From positions 156,744,001 to 156,808,000 of the forward strand of contig NC_135787.1 in assembly GCF_051106095.1 (NCBI RefSeq): a stretch of DNA of 64,000 nt. The letters are read 5' to 3'. Below the pieces are notes generated by a model. The model was not told where the DNA came from. It was given only the letters and a program-made list of their open reading frames with translations, and ran no database searches. The DNA comes from Pogona vitticeps (lineage: Eukaryota > Chordata > Lepidosauria > Squamata > Agamidae). Made by a program: the position numbers and the translations under genes. Below, piece by piece: positions 1 to 32,620 of the stretch (positions are counted from its first letter, which is position 1; the number at the start of each line of letters is the position of its first letter).

Positions 1-204
1 AAATGACCATGATGTTGGGAAAGTGTGAAAGCAGGAGGAGAAGGGGACGACAGAGGACGAGATGGTTGGACAGTGTCATCAAAGCTACCAACATGAATTT
101 GACCCAACTCTGGGGAGCAGTGGAAGACAGGAGGGCCTGGCGTGCTCTGGTCCATGGGGTTACAAAGAGTTGGACACGACCAAATGACTAAACAACAACA
201 ACAG
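1..204 (+). mobile_element. BovB (RTE) LINE, 3' end
   Basis: The plus strand encodes the C-terminal end of the BovB reverse-transcriptase protein (TRWLDSVIKATNMNLTQLWG, then RRAWRALVHGVTKSWTR) and closes with a short CAA-rich tail at 191-204, as BovB copies do. The element continues upstream of the window. The frame is open through the visible part, so the copy is fairly young. It lies upstream of the visible AMDHD1 exons, probably in an AMDHD1 intron. Confidence 0.85.
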
Positions 205-1060
205 AACTATCCTTCAGACATCCCAAATATTCAGTAAATGAGTTCAGATGTTATGGTCATTGTTATTGAAGACAAATTGCTTGAAAAGCAAGGTGGAGAT
301 TGAAGATGCTGTAGAGAAAAGGGTGACAAGGTATCACTTTACAGTGTTTCCTCTCTCTGTTGACAATAACCTGGCTGGACCGTATGAACATCTGGCCACA
401 TATAATGTAGACTATTTCCTGCTTGCCCTATACCTAAATTTTATAGAGAGAGAATCCAGGAGTCCAGACAGTTCTTTTTATCCTATCACAGTCTATTGAA
501 TTCCTTTATAGATCTTTTGCTCATTATGTTCCCTGTTTTATCTTCTAGGATTTTTGCTTTCAAGCTGACTGACACCGCCCACCCCCACCCTGCTTCCCTT
601 TGAGCTACATAGGGCACCAGGAACACAGATGCAAATATTGAGGGGGAAATCCAAGTGCAATAGAATAAAATTCTGTGTCCCTCACTGCTCTGATTGGTCA
701 ACAGTAAAGCAGTCGTATGATTGGCTGGCAGCATTCCTAGTGTGTTTTTAAAAAGGCTGTGAAGCAACCTGTGTTCATTTCCAACAATGCATCTCATCTT
801 TTTGTGTGTGAGTGAGGCATAGAAAAACCAGCACTTCCTCATGGAATTTCACAGATGTTATCTCAGGGTACAGGGTGTGTGATCTGGATGGTGAAATATG
901 TAGCAGTATCTCTTGTCTATACCCCAGTGGGAAGAGTGATAAGCTCTGTCCAGTGAGCTCCTGGTTTTAGGGATCCAATTTATTATCCAATTTCAAATTT
1001 CACTTCCTTTGGTGCCTCTTTATTACTTACATTTCATACTTTGCCTTGCCATCTCTTTAG
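205..1060. other. AMDHD1 intron sequence, no exon seen
   Basis: This stretch lies between the BovB fragment and the first visible AMDHD1 exon. I found no sequence encoding the preceding part of the protein (the conserved region with FHGDE), so the earlier exons must lie before the window. The open frames here show no family resemblance and no splice-compatible context. Confidence 0.6.
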
Positions 1061-1185
1061 CTTGGAGCTGAGCTAGGAGCACAAGCTGTTAGTCACCTAG
1101 AAGAAATTAGTCATGAAGGCATTTCTGCAATGGCCCAGGCAAAGTGTGCAGCTATCCTGTTGCCAACCACTGCCTACATACTGAG
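1061..1185 (+). CDS. AMDHD1: AMDHD1 exon, first visible
   Basis: Acceptor ctctttag at 1053-1060 and donor gtaatt from 1186. It encodes LGAELGAQAVSHLEEISHEG through LLPTTAYIL and ends two bases into an Arg codon, completed by the next exon. Confidence 0.93.
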
Positions 1186-4100
1186 GTAATTGCAGTTCTA
1201 ATATGTATTAGTTTATATTGTTTGTGTCTATAATTCACAGCAAGGTAGATATCGTATATTTGGGAACATTTTGCATTATGTTTACAGGTATATATGCTGC
1301 TCCTCTACCACGTTGTTGAAATTCAGCTGGATTGTATGAACTTTGGTACTGCATAGTGCCATTTCATTACATTCAAGTGAAACTTAATTGGTTTCCTGAA
1401 TTGGCTAATTTGAATTGATCGTATCTTTTCTGGTTTCTCATATATCAGAATTTTTTGGTTGCAAAATAAGAACCTGTAACAGCAATCGTATATATATATG
1501 ATATAATATACACGTATCTGGGAGGAAACCAGATTGGACGTAACAGAATTTATGTCTGAGTACATTGTACTATGAAGCCATTTTTAAAAAGCTATTTTCT
1601 AGTCCTGATTGTTCCTAAAGAAAATGTTAAAGTTAAATGAGTAGAACATACATGTTATGTAGAACATGCAGGAATTCTATAACTATTACAATATAAAAAA
1701 TAAAATAGAATTTTAATATTAGAAAATGAAGACCTTTTTTCCATTTCAATTTTATATTTATATTCATTTTTATATAAAGTTTTAATATTACAAAAGGAAG
1801 ATCTTTTTTTCACATTTTATTTTTCTGTAATAGTCTAATATTTAAGAAAGATAAACTACAGAGGTTGTATTGATTAGAAAAGGAAGACCTTATTATGATT
1901 CAGTTTAAATGGTAATATCTGGTCTTTTTTTCCTTTTTAGACTGAAACAGCCTCAGGCTAGAAAAATGTTAAAAGAAGGAGTGATTCTTGCTCTTGGTAG
2001 TGACTTTAACCCTAATGCTTACTGTTGTTCAATGGTAAGACATTTCCTCAGTGACTATTATTAGACATGAAAGCTAAAATCCAGTAGCATAACTTATATC
2101 GTTTAAGGTTGATGATGTCATCAGCAGGGATAGTTTTTCAGAAATGAAACATTTCTGACTCCCTATCTCAAATGTATTAAGGTTCTATTAAGATTCCATT
2201 ATTGAGGAAAAACCATTAGGGCCACGGGGGGGAATCTTTAATCTTTAATTGTGGCGGCAAGATTCCCCCCCCCCATCCTGTGGCCTCCAACAGCTTCCCC
2301 ACAATAAAAGGAATTCCAAGGAAGCCTTCGGATTTTTAGAGGGGGAAATCAGAAATTCTTAATTTTGGTAAGCTCTCCATGACTGATGACATCATCAGAC
2401 TTATGCAGTTTAAGTTATACTGCTGGGTTTCAGCCAGTATATCTATTCATTTATGTAAGTTCTGTCAAGCTTGTAATTTTTGTCATTTTGATTCTTTGGA
2501 AACATATAAAGAGTCCATTTAATTTTCTATACTAGCAGACCACATGAATTCAGTTATGTACTATATTGAATCCCACATATGAACACTTATGGTTGAAAAG
2601 TAATTGCTTCTAGAGATCTGCATGAACCTCAGTTAAAGACTCGTGCTGGTTCACTGGTGCCGCACCACAGGTGTCGCACATTCCTCACCGCCCTGGGTGA
2701 GCTCACCCACTTAGCAGCCGGCGTGCATTGCGTTTCTCGTGCTCTTTGCACGATCATTCAGTCACTGTAGGAGCATGGAATTCCCTTCTCTGCCTTCTCC
2801 AGCACCTGCCTACTCAAAGGCAGTGCTGCAGGAATCCCTGACCTAGAATCATAAATCATAGAAAAGTGATGTTGGAAGGGGCCTACAAGACCATCAAGTC
2901 CAAGCCCCTGCTCAATGCAGGAATACAATCAAACCATATCTGCCCTGTCTCCTCATCTCAGTGGGCAGCTGCTGGAGGAGGTGGATAAGGAAGTCCATGT
3001 TCCTGATGTGACTGGATGATTGTACAAAGTGCAGGAGAAAAGCAGCATGCACTAGCTGGTCAGTGGGGGAGCCGGCCAGGGGGCTGGAGAAAACGGGCAT
3101 GCCGGGCCAACAAACCAGCATGAACCTCTGAACGAAGGTTCATGCCCATCTCTAATTGCCTCCTGCTTAGAACAGGATGTTGCCTTCTGATGTCTGAATG
3201 TAGCCCAGATAAACACTTGCTGTTCTTTAAGACCTAGTTACACAGAGAGGGGAAACATTTTTTAAAGATGCTTTTAATGACTCCTAAAAAGGCTGTAGGC
3301 TTCTGGAAGTTAGAAAACCATTTCCCGCTTTTGAAACCAAATTTTATCACCATAAGCTTGAAGGCTTTGTAAGGCTCAACAGTTTAGAAGAGATGACTGA
3401 TAGCATGTTGGTTTCACTCAACTGTATAGTAAATTCAGATCCTACTTTCCTGCTTTCATTAGCTCATGGTAATGCATCTGGCCTGTGTAAACATGAAAAT
3501 GTCCATGAAAGAAGCTTTAGCTGCTGCCACCATTAATGCAGCTTATGCTCTTGGGAAATCACACACACATGGTTCCATAGAAGCTGGCAAGCAAGGAGAT
3601 CTGGTTATCATTAACTCACCTAGGTAAGTATGTAAAGCCCTAGCCAATGCTCGTTTGAATAAGAAATTAGTGTATTATGCATAAAACAAATAAAGGAGAT
3701 TTTGGACTCCACCATCTTAGTTTGTTCTTGCTGCCTCAGTCCAATCACAGTATTCATTTGTATGTTTACTCATTTCAGAATATTTTGCCCAAAACTGAAA
3801 TGAGGGAAATGCCAATTCTTGGTTCTGGGCCCAAAGGTCCTTTTAACGGAGCAGACACGATGTACACATTTTTGCAGCCTCTTGTAAGCCATGACAGCTA
3901 AAACCTTTAGAAAATCAGGAAACTAATCAGGAAATGTTCCTCTAACACCATGGACCAAATTTCATAAACAAAGGTCATTGTGAATTAACAAAACAAAACT
4001 GACAAAACAGAAATAAAATGGCATTGGGTGACAGGGTTTGATTAACTCTTCCTTAGTTGTTTTGCTAGAATAACACTTGTTTTTAAAATGTTATGTTGCA

Positions 4101-4553
4101 GAACATAATGCTACATCTAATTTTAAAATCATCTTGTCTAATTTGTATAATATGCAGCTGTGCTGAAAGCTGAGGTGATAAAAAGCAGAGCTTCATATTT
4201 CTGGATGACAACATGCAGGTCATGTATAGCCTTCCCATGGGCATATTGTCAGTGTCAGAGACTCTGTCTGCATTATGCATGATGTTCCTGGTTGTGCAGT
4301 TTGGCTCTTTACTTCAGTGCAAAAAAAGACTTTTAAAAAAAGTATTTTATTTATTTATTTATTTATTTATTTGATTTATACCCCGCCTATCTGGCCTAAT
4401 AGACCACTCTAGGCAGCTTATGATATACTTTTCAAAAATCTTTTCAGATGGGAACATGTGATCTATCAATTTGGTGGCCATCAAGAGCTGATTGAGTATG
4501 TAATCGTTAAAGGAAAGGTTGTCTATAAAAACAACAGGATTCTGGATTATTAA
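1061..4553 (+). CDS. AMDHD1: AMDHD1, imidazolonepropionase (3' part, four exons)
   Basis: AMDHD1 hydrolyses 4-imidazolone-5-propanoate to N-formimino-L-glutamate, step 3 of histidine degradation, in the cytosol. Four exons are visible: 1061-1185, 1941-2034, 3463-3623 and 4448-4553 (stop TAA 4551-4553). All introns are GT-AG and all phases join. The product is the C-terminal end of the metal-dependent amidohydrolase barrel. It includes LLPTTAY, the metal-site strand GSDFNPNAY, and the block ATINAAYALGKSHTHGS, followed by FGGHQELIEYVI. It closely matches the end of the roughly 426-residue human protein, with a somewhat different tail (KNNRILDY). The N-terminal two thirds lie outside the window. 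The gene is convergent with HAL, the first enzyme of the same pathway. Confidence 0.95.
1941..2034 (+). CDS. AMDHD1: AMDHD1 exon, metal-site strand
   Basis: Acceptor cctttttag, donor gtaaga from 2035. It encodes LKQPQARKMLKEGVILALGS followed by DFNPNAYCCSM; the Asp of GSDFNPN belongs to the conserved metal and active-site set of imidazolonepropionases. Confidence 0.94.
2081..2426. mobile_element. Short non-autonomous DNA element with inverted ends
   Basis: The left end (ccagtagcataactta, then gatgatgtcatcag) reappears inverted at the right end (ctgatgacatcatcag, then taagttatactgctgg). The inner part has no coding capacity. It lies in the AMDHD1 intron 2035-3462. Family not recognised; boundaries are approximate. 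Confidence 0.6.
2611..3154. mobile_element. Non-autonomous hAT-like DNA transposon
   Basis: The ends are inverted copies of each other: tagagatctgcatgaacc on the left, the inverse of tagagatgggcatgaacc on the right. They are flanked by attgcttc (2603-2610) and attgcctc (3155-3162), an 8-bp target duplication with one mismatch, typical of hAT elements. No transposase is visible. A CR1 3' end lies inside it. The element sits in an AMDHD1 intron. Confidence 0.75.
2848..2945 (-). mobile_element. CR1 LINE 3' end, nested in hAT element
   Basis: Read on the minus strand this is the typical CR1 3' end: the 'ttggacttgatggtcttgta' type block followed by 'ccttccaac' and an ATGATT-rich tail. It interrupts the hAT-like element 2611-3154, so it inserted later. 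Confidence 0.65.
3463..3623 (+). CDS. AMDHD1: AMDHD1 exon, penultimate
   Basis: Acceptor ctttcattag, donor gtaagt from 3624. It encodes LMVMHLACVNMKMSMKEALA, then AATINAAYALGKSHTHGSIE and AGKQGDLVIINSP, and ends two bases into an Arg codon. This is one of the most conserved parts of the protein. Confidence 0.95.
4343..4425 (-). mobile_element. L2-clade LINE 3' tail fragment
   Basis: A (TTTA)n run followed by 'ataccccgcctatctgg' and 'accactctaggcagctta' is the inverted 3' end of the L2-like family also seen at 7234-7400. It ends only about 20 bp before the acceptor of the last AMDHD1 exon. Confidence 0.75.
4448..4553 (+). CDS. AMDHD1: AMDHD1 last coding exon
   Basis: Acceptor cttttcag at 4440-4447. 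It encodes the end of an Arg codon, then WEHVIYQFGGHQELIEYVIV and KGKVVYKNNRILDY, with TAA at 4551-4553. The final residues differ from the human end but the frame is clean. Confidence 0.95.
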
Positions 4554-4790
4554 GGCATTCCTGGAAGACCAAATACAGCAACTGCTAGAATCCCCAAAGC
4601 ACAAATGGATGAAGCAGAAATCCATGATCCAGGGAATATCAGTCATACAAGAACTACACATTATATCACATCACCCTCACTTACTGTGGATAAAATACCA
4701 AATTTCACGGGTTTTAATTCTCCTTCTGGTGTTTTTGCATGAGGAATAGCAAACCATATGTTAACTTTAGACATCTTTCTGATATTTTAA

Positions 4791-4796
4791 AATAAA
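4791..4796 (+). terminator. AMDHD1: AMDHD1 polyadenylation signal
   Basis: AATAAA lies 238 nt after the AMDHD1 stop codon and is followed by a GT/T-rich stretch (tgtgtataaaatgtggctttg), the usual downstream element. Confidence 0.7.
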
Positions 4797-6645
4797 CTTG
4801 CATGTGTATAAAATGTGGCTTTGTTTATTAATGAAGGTGGTGGCCTCCATCCTCTTATATAAAGATTCCTAAAATATATCCTTGCAGTGATTCTTCACAT
4901 ATTTGAGAATTTTTTTCCAACTCAGTAACAATTATTCATCAGTAACAACTGCACTGCGTAAGACAGAACACAGTGCCAAGATTCAGAGATGTTAGGTTTT
5001 GAGCTTCTGTTTTCAGTTTCTTTTAAATAGCAGTCCTCAACCCACTATTTACTGAGAGGACTTTTCAGAACAGGTTGTAATCTGGCATTTTTGCAGGATG
5101 GCAGGATCTGTTTTTAAAAAACTTTCCTAAATATATTGGCTTTTGTCAGGTCCCCCGGCACTAGAAAACAGAACCCTTAGGCTTGAGTGTTGTTTGGCAG
5201 TTGGAAATCATTGGTTAAAGATAGTGTAGTTACCCATAATTAATTTTAAAAATTAGAGCAGTATGAAACTAAATTCTAAACACAATGTGATAAGTGGAAA
5301 TTATGCTAATTTTTGGTTTAATGAATAACATTTTAGTTATTTTAAAGGGAATTTTGGGAGGTATTTTCTAGGGTAGCTTCATTCTTCTTCAGTTGTGTTA
5401 GCAGAGCAAAGAGAAGCTATGTTAACTTATTCAGCTTCTGCAAAGTATAATAGTTAGCAGATTATGCTTCCGCCTTTGGAAGTAAATCCAATGCACATTT
5501 CTTATTCTAAGAAAATAAGAAAGCTAGTGTTCCTTAGTTTTAGTTGACTAAGCTGGGGATGTAGGGAACAATGGCTCTTCTCTCACTTCTGGAAACCAAA
5601 GTTGAGGATATCCTAAAAGATAGGCTAGGTGGGCTCTCCTCCTTCTCTCCCCATGCAAAGACGTGTGTCTCCTTCGGTGTAAGGTGAGCCGAGCCTGGGC
5701 ACCTCCAAGAATTTGACTTCTTCCTCGACTTTTAACCCATCATTCCAGCTGCTTGTTCTAGGCTCACTCTGCAGCTTCCTATAGCTGGTAACACCCAGCC
5801 TCTTGAATGGCATTCTTCATGCTGGAGTTGCTCCATTATTTAGGAAAAAAATATGCCATTCTAAGGGGGGGGGAGGTAAATACAACTGTGTGAATCTGGC
5901 ACAAAGAGTGGTTGTCTCAGAATTAATGTTGGTGGGACACTCAACCTATCTTAAATGGTGGGAGTTCCTAATTTTTAATCAAATTATTTTTGTGGTGTTT
6001 TTGTGAATATATCTATAGAACTATGTGTATTTATATATGAATGTATAGGCACTTTGTTATGGAACAACATTCAGTTACTTCTGGCCAGCAGTTAATGAGT
6101 TGCTGCTGTGACTGTTAATAGTGAATGGACTGAATGTTATACCGTTTGCTTTCCACATGTGTAATTAAGCAACAGGGTATCAGCCATGGGATTTCAGATG
6201 TATACATAAAAACACAAGGCTTAAGTTTTCTGCCCTATTGCTGCTGGTTTTGTTTACAAAAGTTCATTTCATGCTATTATTGTATTGTGGTCTGTACAGT
6301 TGCAGCCAGCACACACATTCAGAAGCTATACAGGGTTATATACTAGGAAAGAGATTAAGATAGGATTCAGAGATTATTCTAGGATAAAAAGAAAAAGACA
6401 AGCATGGATTCATAAAAGGTAACAGATCTCCTCTGCAGGGGAGAACTTTCGGACTTCCTTATTTGATCATTGTCAACATACGTTGTACTAAATGTACCAC
6501 CCTGCCACCCATCACACAGAATTTTAAAGGTCAAGCTAAACAGAAAAAAAAAAAAACAGGAACTCAGCAAGCCAAAAATGAAAAATCAAACAAACAAACA
6601 AACAAACAGCTGGGCTTGTTATTCTGTAAGATAGCAAAACTAGAT
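4797..6645. other. Intergenic region between convergent AMDHD1 and HAL
   Basis: AT-rich sequence with no gene recognised. It contains a homopolymer G run near 5867, an A run near 6542-6554 and a short (CAAA)n run near 6584-6606. Open frames here are short and match no family I know. Confidence 0.5.
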
Positions 6646-6651
6646 TTTATT
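6646..6651 (-). terminator. HAL: Possible HAL polyadenylation signal
   Basis: AATAAA on the minus strand, about 350 nt past the HAL stop codon. It is the first clear AATAAA found downstream of the last exon; transcript evidence would be needed to assign it firmly. Confidence 0.45.
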
Positions 6652-7003
6652 ACTTGAATAAATTAAACCAGTCTTTTAATATCAGTTAGTTAAATTCCAG
6701 TTCGACATTAAGGTACTTAACTTTATAGTCACAAAACAAGTTATGTCTGCCCAGGCTTGTATCCCTACCCACAGTCATTTCGTGCTACCAAAAAAAAAAA
6801 AAAAAAAAGGTCATTTTCTTCTTCTGACATTTTCTTCTTCTTCCACCCCTTTTTCAATGGCCTCAGAGATTTCCACTTGGTTCTTTGAAGGCTTCTTTTT
6901 TTGGGGGGACAGCGGGGGGTGGAGAGAGCAAAAGGACAGGTATTTCAAAAGCACAAGATGCTCCAGCAACTGAAGCACCGTGGTCCAGGTCTGATGATTG
7001 TCA

Positions 7004-27891
<20,888 letters not shown>

Positions 27892-28031
27892 ACTTCTCTG
27901 TTGGCTTGTGTCCTTCTACTGTAGAGTATCAGAATGAGCAGCACCCTGGTATAACTCTAACAGCACGTTCCACCTGACCAAACTCCATTGCCCCAATCAG
28001 GAAAGGCCAGAATGCCAGTCGGTCACTCACC
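27892..28031 (-). promoter_or_regulatory. HAL: HAL 5' untranslated region, tentative split
   Basis: A consensus donor (cttgcAAG|gtgagt) at 28031/28030 and an acceptor (ctctacag) at 27919 suggest an untranslated exon upstream of exon 1. No clear TATA box was identified. Confidence 0.4.
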
Positions 28032-28371
28032 TTGCAACCTCTGTAGCTCCGAAAATAAACATATGCATTTAGCCAAGTATCAAATCAAAACCACAGAGAT
28101 GACACATCTCTACCAACAAATGGAAGTGATGGAAAAACAATCAAAATCTTGAGTGACCAAACTCTATAAAGCCATAATGACTGTAATACATGTATATTCT
28201 TGCAATTCTTATTTTAAACATTGGAAAGAATAACCTACCGAATTAAACAATTCCAAAGCTAATAGTTAATAATTAACAGTGTGTATTAAATTCTTGGGGC
28301 ATATTTGCAAAATTCAGTTAAGTCATACCATCATTGCGGGTATGTGAGTTTATCCACACAGTTCTTTACAG

Positions 28372-28461
28372 CAGTAGTTCTTAACCTTTTTGAAAGAAAC
28401 GCCCCCTTGAGCCATTGAGGAAGTTATAATCGCCCCCCTCCCCGCGGTGATGATATCTCAT

Positions 28462-28549
<88 letters not shown>

Positions 28550-28929
28550 GACACTTAAATCCAATGATCCCTGAAAACAAAATTAAATTCCAAGAAAATG
28601 AAATGCCCCCCAAAAAGTTATATTTAATTATTTAGTTGCAAGTGAATTTTAAGATGCAAAAAGAAATATAAAAAGGGTATAAAAACAAATTCAGGAACTA
28701 AAAATGTCAAGACAAAAACTCTGAAACTAAATTAAGATTGGAGGCAAATATATATTCATGCACAATGTAAAAAGGCTGCAGCCATCTTCACAGGTTTGGC
28801 TTGCTCCAGCACCCCCTACTGCCCCCCTTCTGCTCCAGCGCCCCCACGCCGCCCCTTTTCGTTCTAGCGCCCCCCTGAAAAATGAAATCGCCCCCTGGGG
28901 GGCATTATCGCCCACGTTAAGAACCACTG
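28372..28929. mobile_element. hAT-like DNA transposon with perfect 8-bp TSD
   Basis: The ends are cagtagttcttaac on the left and gttaagaaccactg on the right (inverted), flanked on both sides by ctttacag (28364-28371 and 28930-28937). No transposase is visible. It contains a long (TTTA)n tract (28460-28547) and a C-rich section with repeated cgccccc. It sits a few hundred bp upstream of the HAL 5' end. Confidence 0.9.
28460..28547. repeat. (TTTA)n microsatellite
   Basis: About 22 TTTA units inside the hAT-like element. Confidence 0.95.
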
Positions 28930-28937
28930 CTTTACAG

Positions 28938-30224
28938 GAAAGAAATCACTGACCAAACAGGATCTCTTTTTAACTGCATACAGGTCTGATGTGACTTTTC
29001 ATTAATGTTTTTCTCACACATAGCATGATTACACATTTTCACAACAGTTTGTATTATTCCTATAGATCTTCTCCAGGATAACATGCTCATTCACACAACA
29101 GTGGTGAGCTCCTTCTGACTGAATTCATCACACTTGCCTGCTGTATCAGAAGGTAAAAATGATAGGGTTAATTGCAGAAGTGCTACTTGAATATATTATT
29201 TCCATTAACTGTTGCAACCCTAGTGACAAAATCAGTATTAGTCAGGAGTCAACTATGGCAACATTGCAACCTTTAGACCTTAACCCAAAGAAGTTATGTT
29301 GTAGAGTAAGACTGCTAGCAGTAATGATTAATCATCTAAATGTGTCTTTCTAGCACTATGTAGTAATGCATTATACAGTCATGTTAGATGTTTGTGCTTC
29401 AAATTTATATTCTGGATACTTTAGTGGTTTATTCCACAATATAGTTGGAGGCATAACCAAACTATCTTAACCATGTTGTGTAACTAGGTAATGTATGCAA
29501 AACACTTTGATCACTTAAAAGCACAATGCAAAAGTAGTTTCCGAAGAATCAGCCCTGTTTTCCTGTGCATATCCAGAAAAAGAAAAGCTAAAAAGAACGA
29601 AGTTGTACCTTAAACTCTAACTGCTTCATTTCAATGTGAGCATTTCTTAAAGGTGCTACAACATTTTTTTTGTCTGGATATGCAAAAAGTATATTCTTTT
29701 GAAATTATTTTGATTTACTCTTGGCTGCTTCAAACCACACAGGTGAAAGACCAGTGAGATAGTGCTCAATTTTGATGTGCTAGACCCCATAATGACAGTG
29801 TATGTACACACATAGGTGGCCCACTGCTGTCAGTCTGTGGACAGAGTTATGTAGTCATTTCAGTCAGTTATTCTGTCATGAAGCTCGTTCATCAGTTAAT
29901 CTTCATGTAACCAGTCACTATTTTTCTACAGAATGTTGTTTGTTTTTATCTATGAAGAGCTGTGAGTAAACTTTTTTATTATTTTCTTTTACCAGTCTCT
30001 GAGTAATTTATTGAGACAGTAGGTGCCAGTTGAGGAGAACTATCCAATAACAGGGTGGTCTACTTAGGTGAGACTTGAGGCTAGTTCTTCTCTGTAGGTC
30101 CCTGAACGTTTACCCACTCTGTAGTTCAAGCCGATAATTTCCACACTGCCAATGAAATCTTCATCCTATCAGATTAGCATCTCTGATTTTAATAGTTAGC
30201 TCCACAAGCTGGGCAATACCCTGT
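28938..30224. other. Intergenic region upstream of HAL
   Basis: Mostly unique-looking AT-rich DNA. A segment at about 29820-30110 (with 'gtgagtaaactttttta' and 'ccagtctctgagtaattta') looks like part of an old interspersed repeat, family not recognised. No gene was found. Confidence 0.45.
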
Positions 30225-30229
30225 TTCTC

Positions 30230-30476
30230 AGAAAATAAGCTCTAGTATGATTTTCAGGATTCTCGTAATATAAGCCCTACCCCCAAAATAAGCCCCAGTT
30301 AAGTGAAACCCCACCCTTCACCATTCTGGAGCAACCAGAAGAAGATGACATGACTGTATTTGAATAAATGTAGATTGTTGTACATGAAAAAAAACATCCC
30401 TTGAAAATAAGGCCTAATATGTTTTTGGAGCAAAAATGAATATAAGACCCTGTCTTATTTTCGGGGAAACACATAG
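30230..30476. mobile_element. Non-autonomous DNA element with TIRs
   Basis: The left end 'ccctgtttctcagaaaataa' and the right end 'cttattttcggggaaacac' are inverted copies, and 'aaataagcccc' also recurs inside. This is a common sauropsid short element; transposon superfamily not determined. Confidence 0.6.
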
Positions 30477-30658
30477 CAGTGGAGGGAATATTGTTGTCCT
30501 ATGAATTATCCTCTTTGACTCTGCTATAGCTGAGATTTCTGAAAGCTAAAGAGAATACAGTATTAGTAAATGGATATAGCCCTCCGACTTTATTGGGTGT
30601 ATAGGAATCACAGCAAGATCTTTACTCCAGCAGATTATAATTTAGAATTTGTGAGACA

Positions 30659-31585
30659 TTGTTGTTGTTGTTTAGTCATTAAGTCATGTCCAACTCTTTG
30701 TGACCCCATGGACCAGAGCACACCAGGCCCTCCTGTCTTCCAATGCCTCCCAGAGTTGGGTCAAATTCATATTGGTAGCTTCAATGACACTGTCCAACCA
30801 TGTTGTCCTGTTGTCCCCTTCTCCTCTTGCTTTCACATTTTCCCAACATCAGGGTCTTTTCCAGGGAGTCTTCTCTTCTTGTGAGATGGCCAAAGGATTG
30901 GAGCCTCAGCTTCAGGATCTGTCCTTCCAGTGAGCACTCAGGGTTGATTTCCTTCAAAACTGATAGGTTTGTTCTCTTTGCAGTCCAAGGGACTCCCAAG
31001 AGTCTCCTCCAGCACCAAAAGCATCAATTCTTCGACAGTCAGCCTTCTTTATGGTCCAGCTCTCACTCCCATACATCGCTGGAAAAACCATAGCTTTGAT
31101 TATGTGGACCTTTGTTGGCAAGGTGATGTCTCTGCTTTTTAAGATGCTGTCTAGGTTTGTCATCGCTTTCCTCCCAAGAAGCAGGTGGTTTCGTGGCTGC
31201 TGTCACCATTTAATTTTGTGGCTGCTGCCACCATCTGCAGTGATCATGGAGCCCAAGAAAGTAAAATCTGTCACTGCCTCCATATCTTCCCCTTCTATTT
31301 GCCAATAGGTGATGGGTCCAGTAGCCATGATCTTAGTTTTTTTGATATTGAGCTGCAGACCATTTTTCGCATTCTCCTCCTTCACCCTCATTAAGAGGTT
31401 CCTTAATTCCTCCTCACTTTTTGCCATCAGAGTGGTATCATCTGCATATCTGAGGTTGTTGATATTTCTTCTGGGATTCATCCAGTCCTGCCTTTTGCAT
31501 GATGTATTCTGCATATAAGTTAAATAAGCCGGGGACAATATACAGCCTTGTTGTGCTCCTTTCCCAATCTTGAGGCATAGGAGAG
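30659..31585 (-). mobile_element. BovB (RTE) LINE, 5'-truncated
   Basis: On the minus strand it encodes the BovB reverse transcriptase from KIGKGAQQGCILSP and NINNLRYADDTTLMAKSEEE (catalytic YADD) to the C-terminal LEKTLMLGKCESKRRRGQQ, ending in (CAA)n at 30659-30674. Frame changes are needed along it, so it is inactive. It starts abruptly near 31585, as expected from 5' truncation. Confidence 0.88.
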
Positions 31586-32544
31586 CATAATAATGCTGCA
31601 TTAAATTAGGGTGGCATTGTTCCACTGCACTGCTAACCACTGCTAACCAATTTCTAGCTAGCTAGATACATTGCTATATTTTATCTCGTACATTCATGTG
31701 TTCCCCCCTCCCCCAAGAAAACTCCCCTGCTTTTCCCAGCAGTAAAAGTAAAAGAATGATCCACCTCTTTCAGTTTTCCCCATTGCTTATTTCTTAGGTG
31801 ACAGAGCTGATCTACCCTCCTGGCACAGAGGATCATGTGCTGTGTCAGTTTAGAGGACCTATTTACACACAAACGCACATACTACTTTCCCTCCCTCCCT
31901 ATAGGGATGGGGTAAATTTTTAACTCTCCCCCCTGCTTGCTCAGATCAGATGACTGGGCCATTAAGTGAAAGGGAAGTTAGTTCTTGCCCTCCAAGGAAA
32001 CTTTACTGTTTCCTTGCTATTATTGGTGTGACAGAAACAGCAACTCTGGCAGTATTGGAATCAAAGGGAGCAATTATGGCCTCCCCAACTCCCTTCACCA
32101 CTTTATGGATACCAATAAATACTACTCTCTTGTCACTAATGGAAGCATCTCCCCATCAATAACTTATCAGGAGGGTTATAAGAAAAAAAAGAGTTACACT
32201 TTTTTTCTCCCAAGAGTTGCACCAAGAGTCAATGCAGACTGTATGGCACACAATGTGCTCATCAGGCTGTCAGGACAGCCATACTCTGAAGCCTCATTGT
32301 TACTTCATTCGTCAAAGGAAGGAAGTCTGCCCATTATCCAAAAGAGGGTGGCTTACATGTAAAAACAAAACAAACCAAAACCCCATAACAGTATTTGAAT
32401 CAGGTGAAGCTGGTTTGAAATACTGTAGATTTAAAAATATCCATTTATCTGACATACAGCATAGTGTGCATTTTTTGTTTGTTTGCTGGGACATTTCTTT
32501 TAACAAGGCAAAAATAAACAGCTACCAGGGGCTTGTTTATTTTA

Positions 32545-32620
32545 ACTTGTTTATTGATTGATTGATTGATTTGATATGATTTGACCATTCTAGGCGGCTT
32601 CCAATATAACACAGACAAGT
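32545..32620 (-). mobile_element. L2-clade LINE 3' tail fragment
   Basis: A TTGA run followed by 'tttgaccattctaggcggct' matches the inverted L2 3' end. Confidence 0.65.
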
